From Rhizobacter sp. (lineage in GTDB: Bacteria; Pseudomonadota; Gammaproteobacteria; Burkholderiales; Burkholderiaceae_C), in contig JANYJL010000355.1 of the NCBI GenBank assembly GCA_025361845.1, forward strand, positions 1 through 46,560: DNA of 46,560 nucleotides. The letters are read 5' to 3'. The notes under the pieces were generated by a model. That model worked only from the letters and a program-made list of their open reading frames with translations, had not been told where the DNA came from and searched no databases. The position numbers and the translations under genes were made by a program. Below are positions 38,871-46,560 of this stretch, piece by piece. The first letter of the stretch is position 1. Every line of letters begins with the position of its first letter.

Positions 38871-41258
38871 TCAGTTGCGCAGCGTCTTGATCGCCGCGGC
38901 GCCGAGGCCGAACTGCGAAAAGATCTGCGACCAGTCCTTCAGGTTGCGCACCAGGGCGCGGCCCCAGGTTTCGAAGTCGAGCTGATTGGGCACGATGAGC
39001 GCGTCGCCCGGTTCGAGCTTCTGGCTGCCGAGCTTGTTGTTGCCGAAGAATCCGCGCTGGTCACCGGCGTGAGCGACGGTGCCGTCGGCCCGCAGGATGA
39101 ACATGTTCGACGGGTCGGCCGCTTCGTCGGTGCCGGCCAGGCGCAGGTAGTCGCCCGCGGTGCGGCCCGGTTTCCAGACGAAGGCATTGCTGTTGACCAC
39201 CGCGCCGGCCACCGTCACGAAGCCCGGGCGCGAAGGCACGACGATGCGGTCGGCATGTTCCAGCGGCAGGTCGGGCAGGGCGTCGATCGTGCTGACCTGG
39301 GCATCGAGTTCGAGCGCGATGCGGCCGTTCGGCTGCAAGCGTGAAAGCCGCGCCAGTTGCGCCTGTGTGGCGGCGTTGCTGACTGCCGCGGCCGAGCTGG
39401 GCGAAGTGTCGTCGCGCCGGTTCGCCGCGTCGCGTGCGGCCTGCGTGGCCGAGAGCGATTCCAGCCGCACCATCGCCGCGGCGAGGTTCTCGCGCTGCCG
39501 CACACGCGTCTCTTCGCGGCTGAATTCAAGCCCGTACACATAGGCTTGCGGCGTGAAGCCACCGGCCCGCGTCAACAGCCCCTTGAGCGTTTCACCGGGC
39601 AGCAACTGGTACACGCCGGGCGCGCCCACTTCGCCTTCGACGGCGACCAGGCGGGTCTGCCGCGCCATCGGCACGCGCACGTCTTTCTGGCTGTAGACCG
39701 TGACGACGTCGCCGGCCTTGAGTTCGATGTTCTGCGAGGCGTCGCCCTGCAACACCGCCTTGCCGAGGTTGAAGGGGATGACCTCGGTGCTCAGGTCGGC
39801 CTCGTTGAGGCGCTCGACCACGGCGTAGTCCCAGTTCAGTTCGTCGAACAGCGCGGCCGGCGCCGTCTTGGCGCGCAGGGCAGCGGCGCGGTTCTCGGTG
39901 GCCTGGCGGTCGAGCGGGCGGCCTTGTTCGTCCAGGTCGAGGGCCTGCACCAGCAGGTTCTTGCGGCGGTAGAAGTCGGGCGAGACAAGGGCTTCCGCGT
40001 CCGGGATCAGGTCGCGGACGCGCATGCCCGGCCGCCAGGGGCTGCGCAGCGGCTGGGCCACGTGGCCCTTGAGTGTCACGGCATTGCCGAACTGAGGCGA
40101 GATCGCCAGCAGCGTCAGCAGGTCGCCGTCGCGCAGCGGCTGTTGCAGGCCGGCCGCGTCGAGCCGGAATTCCTCGACGAAACGCGCCGCCTTGGGCTGG
40201 CTGGCATCGACCCGCTCCAGCACCACGCGGTTCGGGTTCGCCAGCAGCGGCGTGCCGCCGGCATAACGCAGCAGCTCGCGCACCGGCTCCTGGGGTGTTT
40301 TCAGTTCGAAGATGGCCGGCGTGTCGAGTGCGCCGGTGAGCGCCACGCGCGCCCCGGCCGGCTGGAACACCACCACGTCGCCCGCGGCGAGCTGCATGTC
40401 TTTCGACTTGTCGCCTTGCACCAGGAACTCGTAGACGTCGAGTTCCGACACGACCTTGTTGTCGCGGCGCAGCAGCACCTTGCGCATCGAGCCATTCGGC
40501 GCCGGCCCGCCCGCCGCGACGAGGGCCGAGAGCAGGGTCGACTGGCTCGCCAGCGTGTACACCCCCGGCCGCTGCGCAGGGCCGACGACGAACACCTTGA
40601 CGGCCCGCAACTGGCCGAGTGCCACACTCAGGTTGAAGTTGGTGTAGAGCCGCCCGATCTGCGCGCGCAGGTACTTCTCCAACTCCGAGGCCTTCACGCC
40701 GACGACATTGAAGCTGCCGACCTTGGGCAGATTCAGCAGGCCGTTGCGGTCGACGGTGCTGCGGTAGTCGACATCGATCGAGCCCCAGGCGCGCAGCACG
40801 ATCTCGTCGCCCGGGCCGACGGTGTAGTCGGCCGAGACCGGCACGTTATCGACCGGGCCGAAGCTGTCGGCCGCGTCGGCAAAGAAGCTCGCGCCGAAGA
40901 TCGGCAGCAGGCGGCCGGTGGCGGCATCGACGAATTTCTGGAATTCGCTCGGCTTCGGCGGCAGCGGCTCGGGACGGCGCGGCGGTGTTTCCGGGGTGGC
41001 GGGCGGCAAGGTCGCGGTGCCCGGCAACGCCGCACCCGGCACTGTGCCCAGAGCCGGCCGGTTCACATTGCCTGCCGTGGGCGAACCTGAGGTGGTGGCG
41101 CCGCCCTGACCACTGGCGCGTGCCGGGGCCACCGGGTAACCGGGGGTGTTGAAGGTGCCGCCCGAGGCGGGCTCGTCGGCAGCCAGCGCGGGCTGCGCGC
41201 CGATCAGCAAGAACGCAGCGGCGAAGATCGATGAAGCGCGTGAGACGAAAGCTGTCAT
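38871..41258 (-). CDS. Large SLBB-domain polysaccharide export protein
   Basis: A 795-residue exported protein, much longer than Wza (about 380) and EpsE. The signal peptide is residues 1-26 (SIFAAAFLLIGAQPALA). A Pro/Thr-rich segment (about 60-105) follows. The poly-export domain begins at VSADYTVGPGDEIVLRAWGSIDVDYR (about 141-215), and several SLBB domains follow (KVFVVGPAQRPGVYTL, RVALTGALDTPAIFEL, LVAVEGEVGAPGVYQL, FVTVAGAVVNSNAFVWKPG). It is probably an outer-membrane-spanning or periplasmic channel for capsule or EPS. The start at 41258 gives a proper signal peptide; a longer reading to 41309 does not. No lipobox is present. Confidence 0.93.
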   Translation of the reverse strand: MTAFVSRASSIFAAAFLLIGAQPALAADEPASGGTFNTPGYPVAPARASGQGGATTSGSPTAGNVNRPALGTVPGAALPGTATLPPATPETPPRRPEPLPPKPSEFQKFVDAATGRLLPIFGASFFADAADSFGPVDNVPVSADYTVGPGDEIVLRAWGSIDVDYRSTVDRNGLLNLPKVGSFNVVGVKASELEKYLRAQIGRLYTNFNLSVALGQLRAVKVFVVGPAQRPGVYTLASQSTLLSALVAAGGPAPNGSMRKVLLRRDNKVVSELDVYEFLVQGDKSKDMQLAAGDVVVFQPAGARVALTGALDTPAIFELKTPQEPVRELLRYAGGTPLLANPNRVVLERVDASQPKAARFVEEFRLDAAGLQQPLRDGDLLTLLAISPQFGNAVTLKGHVAQPLRSPWRPGMRVRDLIPDAEALVSPDFYRRKNLLVQALDLDEQGRPLDRQATENRAAALRAKTAPAALFDELNWDYAVVERLNEADLSTEVIPFNLGKAVLQGDASQNIELKAGDVVTVYSQKDVRVPMARQTRLVAVEGEVGAPGVYQLLPGETLKGLLTRAGGFTPQAYVYGLEFSREETRVRQRENLAAAMVRLESLSATQAARDAANRRDDTSPSSAAAVSNAATQAQLARLSRLQPNGRIALELDAQVSTIDALPDLPLEHADRIVVPSRPGFVTVAGAVVNSNAFVWKPGRTAGDYLRLAGTDEAADPSNMFILRADGTVAHAGDQRGFFGNNKLGSQKLEPGDALIVPNQLDFETWGRALVRNLKDWSQIFSQFGLGAAAIKTLRN

Positions 41259-41356
41259 GAGGGGGCCGGCCGCGGTGTCGGACCCGACGCGGGGGCACCG
41301 CGCGGGCATGTCGTCAGACCGGTTGAAAGGTCAGCCGCCGATGGTACCGGATGGTA

Positions 41357-41376
41357 GCCGGCGGCCGGCCGGCGCC
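41357..41376 (-). terminator. GC-rich hairpin after the cytochrome c' gene
   Basis: The GCCGGCGGCCGGCCGGCGCC segment is close to a palindrome and lies 8 bases past the cytochrome c' stop on the minus strand. It lacks a U tract. It may separate cytochrome c' transcription from the SLBB gene. Confidence 0.35.
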
Positions 41377-41384
41377 CCCGATGC

Positions 41385-41849
41385 TCACTCTTTCCGGTAG
41401 GTGTCGTGGCAGCCCTTGCACTGCTTGCCCGTCTCACCGACCGCGACCTTGATCGCGTCCAGGTTGCCCGCCTTCGCCGCCACGTTGAGCTTGGCCATCT
41501 CTTCCTGCATCTTGGCGGCGGCGGTCTTGAACTTGTCGGATTCGGTCCAGATCTCCGGCTTCGCCTTGGTGTCGCCCTTGTCGGTGCCTTCGATGAAGCC
41601 GGCGTAGGGCAGCTTGGACAGCATGGCCGCGGTCTCGGCGTTGTCCGCGGCGACCTTGGCGTCGAACGGGATCTTGCCGGCGGCCATGCCGGCCACTCGC
41701 CCGAAGTGGGTGGCCATCATGCTCATGCCGGCCTTGCGGTACTTGATCGCATCCTCGGGTTTGGCGAACTGGGCTGCGGCGGGCAGCGCGGTGCACACGC
41801 CCGCGCACACGGCAGCGGCCATCAACATCGACCGGAACATTCGTTTCAT
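41385..41849 (-). CDS. Cytochrome c' (class II c-type cytochrome)
   Basis: A 154-residue periplasmic haem protein. The signal peptide is residues 1-26 (MKRMFRSMLMAAAVCAGVCTALPAAA). The mature protein is a four-helix bundle by composition (AKPEDAIKYRKAGMSMMATHFGRVAGM). The haem-binding CKGCH is at the C-terminus (Cys144, Cys147, His148), the class II arrangement. Cytochromes c' bind NO or act in electron transfer. The start at 41849 is preferred over one 8 codons upstream. It is divergent from a cytochrome b561 gene, a common pairing that suggests a shared redox role. Confidence 0.94.
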   Translation of the reverse strand: MKRMFRSMLMAAAVCAGVCTALPAAAQFAKPEDAIKYRKAGMSMMATHFGRVAGMAAGKIPFDAKVAADNAETAAMLSKLPYAGFIEGTDKGDTKAKPEIWTESDKFKTAAAKMQEEMAKLNVAAKAGNLDAIKVAVGETGKQCKGCHDTYRKE

Positions 41850-42040
41850 GCGGTTTCTCCAGATTTGAAGCAAAGGGGGCTGGCGCTGCCATCACGAGCC
41901 GGGCTCGTTGCTCCACGGCGCCAGTGAGTGTACGAAGCGCCCTGGCTGGCTATTCCGTCGCATCGGGAATATCCCCGAGGCCGTCGGGCAGGCCCGCGCG
42001 CAGCGGTTATCGTGGCGGCATCGCCACCACCAAGACTGCC

Positions 42041-42721
42041 ATGGATCAAGCCTTGCCATCGGTTCGCGTCTGGGATCTGCCGACGCGCACCTTCCACTGG
42101 CTGCTGGCAGCCTGCGTGATCGGCTCGGTCATCAGCGCCAAGATCGGCGGCAATGCGATGCTGTGGCACTTCCGGCTCGGCTACGTCGTCTTCACGCTGA
42201 TCCTGTTCCGGCTGATCTGGGGCGTGGTGGGTGGGCGCTGGTCGCGTTTTGCCAGCTTCCTCTACGCGCCGGCCACGACGCTGCGCTACCTGCGCGGGCA
42301 GGGTCGCCCGGGCGAACACCTCGACGTGGGCCACAACCCGCTGGGAGCCTTGTCGGTTTTCGGCCTGCTGGCCGTGCTGGCGGCGCAGGTGGGCAGCGGG
42401 CTGTTCGCGGAAGACGATGTCTCCAACATCGGGCCTCTGAACAAGTTCGTCTCGGGGGCGACGAGCGAGTGGCTGACCCACTGGCACCGACGCTATGGCC
42501 AGTGGCTGGTGATCACGCTGGTGCTGCTGCACGTCGCAGCGATCGTGTTCTACCTGGTGCGCAAGAGGCAAAACCTGGTGCGGCCGATGTTGACGGGCGA
42601 CAAGCCCCTGGGCCACGGCGTGCCCGCGTCGGCCGACGGCGCCGCCAACCGCGTGCTGGCCGCGCTGCTGGTGGCGGGCTGCGCGGCGCTGGTGACCTGG
42701 CTCGTGAGCCTGGGCGGCTGA
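42041..42721 (+). CDS. Cytochrome b561-family membrane protein
   Basis: A 226-residue inner-membrane di-haem cytochrome with four or five helices. Candidate haem ligands are His in TRTFHWLLAA, His in MLWHFRLGY, and His in LLHVAAIVFYLVRKR; HWHRRYGQW lies at a membrane edge. The N-terminal VRVWDLPTRTFHW is the hallmark of this b561/HupC-like family. It likely passes electrons between quinone and a periplasmic c-type cytochrome, such as the divergent cytochrome c'. The start at 42041 is chosen from the family N-terminus. The 190-base spacer upstream should hold both promoters, but none is clear. Confidence 0.93.
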   Translation: MDQALPSVRVWDLPTRTFHWLLAACVIGSVISAKIGGNAMLWHFRLGYVVFTLILFRLIWGVVGGRWSRFASFLYAPATTLRYLRGQGRPGEHLDVGHNPLGALSVFGLLAVLAAQVGSGLFAEDDVSNIGPLNKFVSGATSEWLTHWHRRYGQWLVITLVLLHVAAIVFYLVRKRQNLVRPMLTGDKPLGHGVPASADGAANRVLAALLVAGCAALVTWLVSLGG

Positions 42722-42737
42722 GCCGCACGAACACCGC

Positions 42738-43250
42738 ATGAACGCGCCCGACATCACGCTGCTGTGCCCGGCCTTGCCCGAGCAGCTGGACGCCACCCGC
42801 GCCATCTTCCGCGAGTACGCGGCCAGCCTGGGCATCGACCTGTGCTTCCAGAATTTCGACGCCGAGCTGGCGGCCCTGCCGGGTGAATACGACGCGCCGA
42901 ACGGCCACCTGCTGCTGGCGATGGTCGACGGCGCACTGGCCGGCTGCGGCGCGCTGCGGGCGCTGGCCGACGTCGACTACGCAAACGCCTGCGAGATGAA
43001 GCGCCTGTACGTGCGGCCGGCATTCCGGCGCTTCGGCCTGGGTCGCATCCTCGCGCAGGCGCTGCTGGACGAAGCGCGCCGCATCGGCTATTCGGCCATG
43101 CTGCTCGACACGCTCGACGACATGGAAGCGGCGCGCGAGCTGTACGCCTCGCTCGGTTTCGAGAGCGTGCCGCCCTACTACTTCAACCCGATTCCCGGCG
43201 CGCACTACCTGAAGGCCGATCTCGATTGGGTCCGGCCTTCGCAGAGGTAG
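42738..43250 (+). CDS. GNAT-family N-acetyltransferase
   Basis: A 170-residue cytosolic acetyltransferase. The acetyl-CoA loop is in MKRLYVRPAFRRFGLGRILAQALLDEARRIG, followed by MLLDTLDDMEAARELYASLGFESVPPYYFNP, the standard motif B of GNAT proteins. The substrate is unknown; similar proteins acetylate small molecules or amino groups of proteins. It lies 16 bases after cytochrome b561 on the same strand, perhaps co-transcribed. Confidence 0.92.
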   Translation: MNAPDITLLCPALPEQLDATRAIFREYAASLGIDLCFQNFDAELAALPGEYDAPNGHLLLAMVDGALAGCGALRALADVDYANACEMKRLYVRPAFRRFGLGRILAQALLDEARRIGYSAMLLDTLDDMEAARELYASLGFESVPPYYFNPIPGAHYLKADLDWVRPSQR

Positions 43251-43319
43251 GATGAGTCGCTGGGTCCATGCCAGCGACGCCCACGATCACCACGCGCATC
43301 ACCCAACACCGGGACGGCC

Positions 43320-44180
43320 ATGACCGAGTCTTCGACACCTTCCTTCGAACTGCATGCCGGGGCCTTGCGCCTGGCGCTGCGGCCTGACCTCGGTGGTTGC
43401 ATCGCCGGCCTCTGGCACCGCGACACGCCGATCCTGCGCAGTTGCGAGCCGCCTGCGCTGACGGCGCCGCGCTCGTCGGGCTGCTTCGCGCTGCTGCCTT
43501 ATTCCAACCGGCTCGGCCACTGCCACTTCCGCTGGAAGGGCCACGACTACACCACGCAGCGCAACTTCGGCGATTCGCCGCATTCGGTGCATGGCGTGGG
43601 CTGGACGCAGCCTTGGGAAATCACCTCGTCGAGCGCCGTCGAGGTGGTGCTGCGGCTGCGCCATGCCGCCGGTGAAGCCTGGCCCTTCTCCTTCGAGGCG
43701 AGCCAGTACTTCACGCTCACGCCGGAGTCGATGCGGGTGCAACTCGTGTTCACCAACACCGCCGCCGTGGCGCAGCCGGTGGGCTTGGGTTGGCACCCGT
43801 ACTTTCCGAAACGCGAGCGCAGCCGTTTGCACATCGAGCTGGGCGAACGCTGGGAATCGGACGCCACCGGGCTGCCCACGCGCCGAGTCGCCCAACCCGG
43901 CATCGACAGCGATGTCTCGCACCTCGACTTCGACCATTGCTTCGACGGTTTCCGCGGGCCGGCGCGCATCCGCGACGAGAAGTTTTCGCTCCAGCTCAGC
44001 TCGTCGCTGAACCATCTTGTCGTGTTCACGCCGCAGGACAAGGACTTCTTCTGCGTCGAGCCGGTCAGCCACGTCAACAACGCCATCCACATGGCTGACC
44101 CGCTGGCGCATGGCCTGCAAAGTGTGGCCCCGGGCGAAAGCATCGAGGCGTGGATGAAGCTCGATATCGCGGTCGTTTGA
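43320..44180 (+). CDS. Aldose 1-epimerase family protein
   Basis: A 286-residue mutarotase-fold protein. LRPDLGGCIAGLWH opens the beta-sandwich, LLPYSNRLGHCHFRW contains the substrate-binding Asn-Arg, SPHSVHGVGW has the conserved His, GLGWHPYFP the second His, and FFCVEPVSHVNNAIHM the catalytic Glu. It interconverts alpha and beta anomers of a free sugar. It is followed after 15 bases by an SMP-30 lactonase, which together suggest sugar or aldonate catabolism. Short of the full 340-residue GalM, it matches the shorter epimerase branch. Confidence 0.92.
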   Translation: MTESSTPSFELHAGALRLALRPDLGGCIAGLWHRDTPILRSCEPPALTAPRSSGCFALLPYSNRLGHCHFRWKGHDYTTQRNFGDSPHSVHGVGWTQPWEITSSSAVEVVLRLRHAAGEAWPFSFEASQYFTLTPESMRVQLVFTNTAAVAQPVGLGWHPYFPKRERSRLHIELGERWESDATGLPTRRVAQPGIDSDVSHLDFDHCFDGFRGPARIRDEKFSLQLSSSLNHLVVFTPQDKDFFCVEPVSHVNNAIHMADPLAHGLQSVAPGESIEAWMKLDIAVV

Positions 44181-44195
44181 GCCGGAGGGCCGATC

Positions 44196-45101
44196 GTGCA
44201 GGACGCTGATCCGGATGTGCGCGTGGCGGTCGCATCGGCCGCCTTGCTGGGCGAGTCGCCGATGTGGCATCCACAGCAGCAGCGGCTGTACTACTGCGAC
44301 ATTCCGGGGCGCAAGCTGCACCGCTTCGACCCCGCCACCCAAGCGCTCGAACACTGGGATTTCGACACCGAAGTCGCGAGCATCGCGCCGATGCAGGGCG
44401 GCGCACTGCTGCTGGCCGCACGCGATGGCCTGTGGCGTTTCGACCCGGCCACCGGTGCGCGCACGGTGCTCGCCGAGCCGCCTTACGAGCCGTCGAAGGA
44501 ACGTTTCAACGACGGCAAATGCGACCCGCAGGGCCGCTTCTGGGTCGGCACGATCTACGAACCGCGCGACCCACCACTCGCCTCGCTGCACCGCTACACC
44601 GCCGGCAAGTTGCAGCGCATGGCCGACGGCATCACGGTCAGCAACGGCTTGGCCTGGAGCCCGAACGGTCGCACCATGTACTGGAGCGACACCAAGGCGC
44701 ACACCATCTACGCGCTCGACTTCGATCCGGCGAGCGGCGAGCTGGCCAATCGGCGTGTCTTCGCGAGCTTCCCGGTCAAGCAGGCCGGTCAATCGCTCGA
44801 CGCCTACGGCGGCCGCCCCGATGGCGCGGCGGTGGATGCCGAAGGTTGCTACTGGAGCGCGCTCTTCGAAGGCCAGCGCCTGCTGCGCCTGTCGCCCGAA
44901 GGCGAAGTGTTGCGCGAGGTGCGCCTGCCCGTGCGGTGCGCCACCATGCCGTGTTTCGGCGGGCCGCATTTGAAGACGATCTACATCACCACCGCGCGCG
45001 AAAACCGGCCCGCAGCCGAGCTGCTCGAGCAGCCGCTCGCGGGCTGCGTGCTGGCGCTGGATGTCGATGTGCCGGGCCTCCCGGCCAACGTGTTCGGCTG
45101 A
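44196..45101 (+). CDS. SMP-30/gluconolactonase family lactonase
   Basis: A 301-residue six-bladed beta-propeller. LLGESPMWHPQQQRLYYCDIPGRKLHR holds the metal-binding Glu. KERFNDGKCDPQGRFWVGT has the Asn/Asp ligands, and SNGLAWSPNGRTMYWSDT the next blade and further ligand. RPDGAAVDAEGCYWSALF gives the last Asp. It hydrolyses a sugar lactone using a divalent metal. The start is GTG at 44196, supported by GGAGG eight bases before. It is probably co-transcribed with the aldose epimerase. Confidence 0.93.
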   Translation: MQDADPDVRVAVASAALLGESPMWHPQQQRLYYCDIPGRKLHRFDPATQALEHWDFDTEVASIAPMQGGALLLAARDGLWRFDPATGARTVLAEPPYEPSKERFNDGKCDPQGRFWVGTIYEPRDPPLASLHRYTAGKLQRMADGITVSNGLAWSPNGRTMYWSDTKAHTIYALDFDPASGELANRRVFASFPVKQAGQSLDAYGGRPDGAAVDAEGCYWSALFEGQRLLRLSPEGEVLREVRLPVRCATMPCFGGPHLKTIYITTARENRPAAELLEQPLAGCVLALDVDVPGLPANVFG

Positions 45102-45201
45102 CTGCCAAGGACGACCCGAAGCGCTTGGACGCGTGGTGTTGCTTGGGCTTCACAAACCCGAAACGACCTCGGCGATGGGTCGAACAGATTGGGTTTCCAC
45201 G

Positions 45202-45207
45202 TATACT
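45202..45207 (+). promoter_or_regulatory. Candidate -10 box of the atp operon
   Basis: TATACT is 36 bases before the atpI ATG at 45244, in the only non-coding gap before the ATP synthase genes (45102-45243). The corresponding -35 (near 45179-45185, GTCGAAC) is weak, so the call is tentative. Confidence 0.45.
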
Positions 45208-45243
45208 TCCGCGGCTTTGCTGCATGCCTCTGTGACACGCGCC

Positions 45244-45750
45244 ATGAATGATTCGTCGGCCCATGGTGCCACCCGCGGAAGCTTCGAAGATGAGGTGCCA
45301 GAAGCACCTTTCAAGACCCTGACGCGTGAGGAAGCGCAGGCCTTGAGGGCAAAGATTCCGTCAGTGTCACCCTGGCGGGTCGTCGCGGCACAAACCGTGG
45401 CGGGGCTGGTGTGCGGCGCCATCGTCTGGGGCTTCACGCAGCGTGGTGGCGCGGCGCTGTCGGCCCTTTATGGTGCGGCCGCCGTGGTGATTCCAGGCGC
45501 CTTGCTGGCGCGCGGAATGACCAGACAGACCAGCCCGGACCCGGGTGCCTTGATGTTCGGGTTCATGCTGTGGGAGGCGGTAAAAATCGGTGTTGCAGTG
45601 GCCATGTTGGTGGCCGCTGCCAAGGTGGTCCCCGATCTGAGTTGGCCGGCCCTGCTGGTGACGATGATCGTGTGCATGAAAGTGAACTGGCTGGCGCTGC
45701 TCTGGTGGCGCCGGCCGGCGGTGATACAGAACCAACAACAGAGAGTCTGA
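45244..45750 (+). CDS. atpI: ATP synthase subunit I
   Basis: A 168-residue membrane protein with about four helices in the C-terminal two thirds and a charged cytosolic N-terminus (TREEAQALRAKIPSVSPWRVVAAQ). VKIGVAVAMLVAAAKVV and LVTMIVCMKVNWLALLW are typical of AtpI in betaproteobacteria. It helps assemble the c-ring of F1Fo ATP synthase. It lies seven bases before atpB. The ATG at 45244 is chosen because a longer frame from 45061 overlaps the lactonase gene. Confidence 0.9.
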   Translation: MNDSSAHGATRGSFEDEVPEAPFKTLTREEAQALRAKIPSVSPWRVVAAQTVAGLVCGAIVWGFTQRGGAALSALYGAAAVVIPGALLARGMTRQTSPDPGALMFGFMLWEAVKIGVAVAMLVAAAKVVPDLSWPALLVTMIVCMKVNWLALLWWRRPAVIQNQQQRV

Positions 45751-45756
45751 TTCGAC

Positions 45757-46560
45757 ATGGCTGCCGAAGCTCACGCTGCTGAAGAACAAGGCAAGACTGC
45801 CGGTGAATACATCGGCCACCACTTGACCCATCTGCGATCGAGCGAACAGATCGGCCCGTTCGACCTGTCGGTCGCGCACCCGATCTTCAATTACGACACC
45901 CTGTTCTGGTCGATCCTGCTCGGCGCGCTGGGCATGTTCGTGATGTGGCGTGTCGCCAAGCGCGTGACTTCGGGTGTTCCGGGGCGCCTGCAAGCTGCGG
46001 TCGAAATCCTGCTCGAAATGGTCGACAACCAGGCCAAGTCGATTGTCCACAACGCCCAGTCGCGCAAGTTCGTCGGGCCGCTGGCGTTGACGGTGTTCGT
46101 CTGGATCTTCCTGCAAAACGCGATGGACTTCCTGCCGCTGGACGTGATCCCGCGCATCTGGGAATGGGTCTACGAACTGGCAGGCCACGAGCCGCATCAC
46201 GCCTACATGCGCGTCGTGCCGACGGCCGATTTGTCGGCCACGCTCGGCATGTCGATCAGCGTGTTGCTCGTCTGTATTTTCTACAACATCAAGATCAAGG
46301 GCCTGGGCGGCTGGGTGCATGAGTTGTTCACTGCGCCGTTCGGCAACCACTGGGCGCTGTACCCGTTCAACTTCCTGATGCAGATGATCGAGTTCACCGC
46401 CAAGACCGTCTCGCACGGCATGCGGCTGTTCGGCAACATGTACGCCGGCGAGCTCATCTTCCTGCTGATCGCCCTGCTCGGCGGCGCCTTCACGCTCTCG
46501 ATCGGCGGCGTGGCGCTGGCGCTGCTGCACATCGGTGCTGGCTGGGCCTGGGCCGTCTTC
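45757..46560 (+). CDS. atpB: ATP synthase Fo subunit a, N-terminal 268 residues (runs off window)
   Basis: The open frame from ATG 45757 continues to the last base. MAAEAHAAEEQGKTAGEYIGHHL is the betaproteobacterial N-terminus, followed by HPIFNYDTLFWSILLG. LQNAMDFLPLDVIP and ISVLLVCIFYNIKIKGLGG are conserved subunit a regions. The essential proton-channel Arg is Arg223 in SHGMRLFGNMYAGELI, equivalent to E. coli Arg210. It forms the proton half-channels beside the c-ring. Only about the last 20 residues of the protein are missing. Confidence 0.97.
   Translation, partial: MAAEAHAAEEQGKTAGEYIGHHLTHLRSSEQIGPFDLSVAHPIFNYDTLFWSILLGALGMFVMWRVAKRVTSGVPGRLQAAVEILLEMVDNQAKSIVHNAQSRKFVGPLALTVFVWIFLQNAMDFLPLDVIPRIWEWVYELAGHEPHHAYMRVVPTADLSATLGMSISVLLVCIFYNIKIKGLGGWVHELFTAPFGNHWALYPFNFLMQMIEFTAKTVSHGMRLFGNMYAGELIFLLIALLGGAFTLSIGGVALALLHIGAGWAWAVF

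Noticed and set aside
1-46560. CRISPR array, insertion sequences, tRNA or rRNA genes
   Set aside because: No regularly spaced repeats, transposase motifs with terminal repeats, or tRNA cloverleaf/rRNA-like segments were seen.

Overview
The window is GC-rich DNA with dense, often overlapping genes. It looks like a betaproteobacterium of the order Burkholderiales, probably the Rubrivivax/Leptothrix/Sphaerotilaceae neighbourhood. The basis is an exosortase-B type EPS locus, a high-GC codon pattern, and atpI-atpB starting next to a cytochrome/sugar gene strip. The taxon is an inference from gene content; no rRNA or other marker lies here.

Layout. (1) 1-404: the tail of an Uup-type ABC-F ATPase and a hairpin terminator. 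(2) About 418-31374: a large exopolysaccharide (EPS) locus. Its left half holds UDP-glucose dehydrogenase, the priming glucosyl-phosphate transferase (EpsB type), a PEP-CTERM protein behind a good sigma-54 promoter, a WecB/TagA glycosyltransferase, two GT4 glycosyltransferases, a GMC oxidoreductase, a large beta-helix lipoprotein and two methyltransferases, on mixed strands. Its right half is one long minus-strand run from 30425 down to about 14500: EpsE (export), EpsF (chain length), EpsG (kinase-like), exosortase XrtB, EpsI, flippase, O-antigen-ligase-like polymerase, GT2, GT4, GMC oxidoreductase, aldo/keto reductase, a methyltransferase fused to an exported beta-helix, and a frameshifted acyltransferase. 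Many of these genes overlap by four bases, so they are probably translated together. (3) 31515-37614: a MocR-type regulator divergent from a five-gene amino-acid cassette (LysE exporter, EamA exporter, aminotransferase, PhzF protein, PLP dehydratase), with four copies of a 9-bp motif between them. (4) 37631-41258: a second export pair (Wzz-like and a 795-residue SLBB porin) with no glycosyltransferases beside it. (5) 41385-45101: cytochrome c', cytochrome b561, a GNAT acetyltransferase, aldose 1-epimerase and an SMP-30 lactonase. (6) 45244 to the end: atpI and the start of atpB.

How it works together (inference): UDP-glucuronate and glucosyl-phosphate start a lipid-linked repeat unit. The glycosyltransferases extend it. 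Methyltransferases, GMC/aldo-keto redox enzymes and (formerly) an acyltransferase modify it. The flippase and polymerase assemble it and EpsE/F/G control length and export. XrtB processes the PEP-CTERM protein, which is probably a matrix or surface partner. The most notable observations are the methyltransferase/beta-helix fusion, a paired 24-5-24 MshEN-like (c-di-GMP binding) motif at the N-terminus of EpsG, the sigma-54 promoter before the PEP-CTERM gene, and the MocR operator array.
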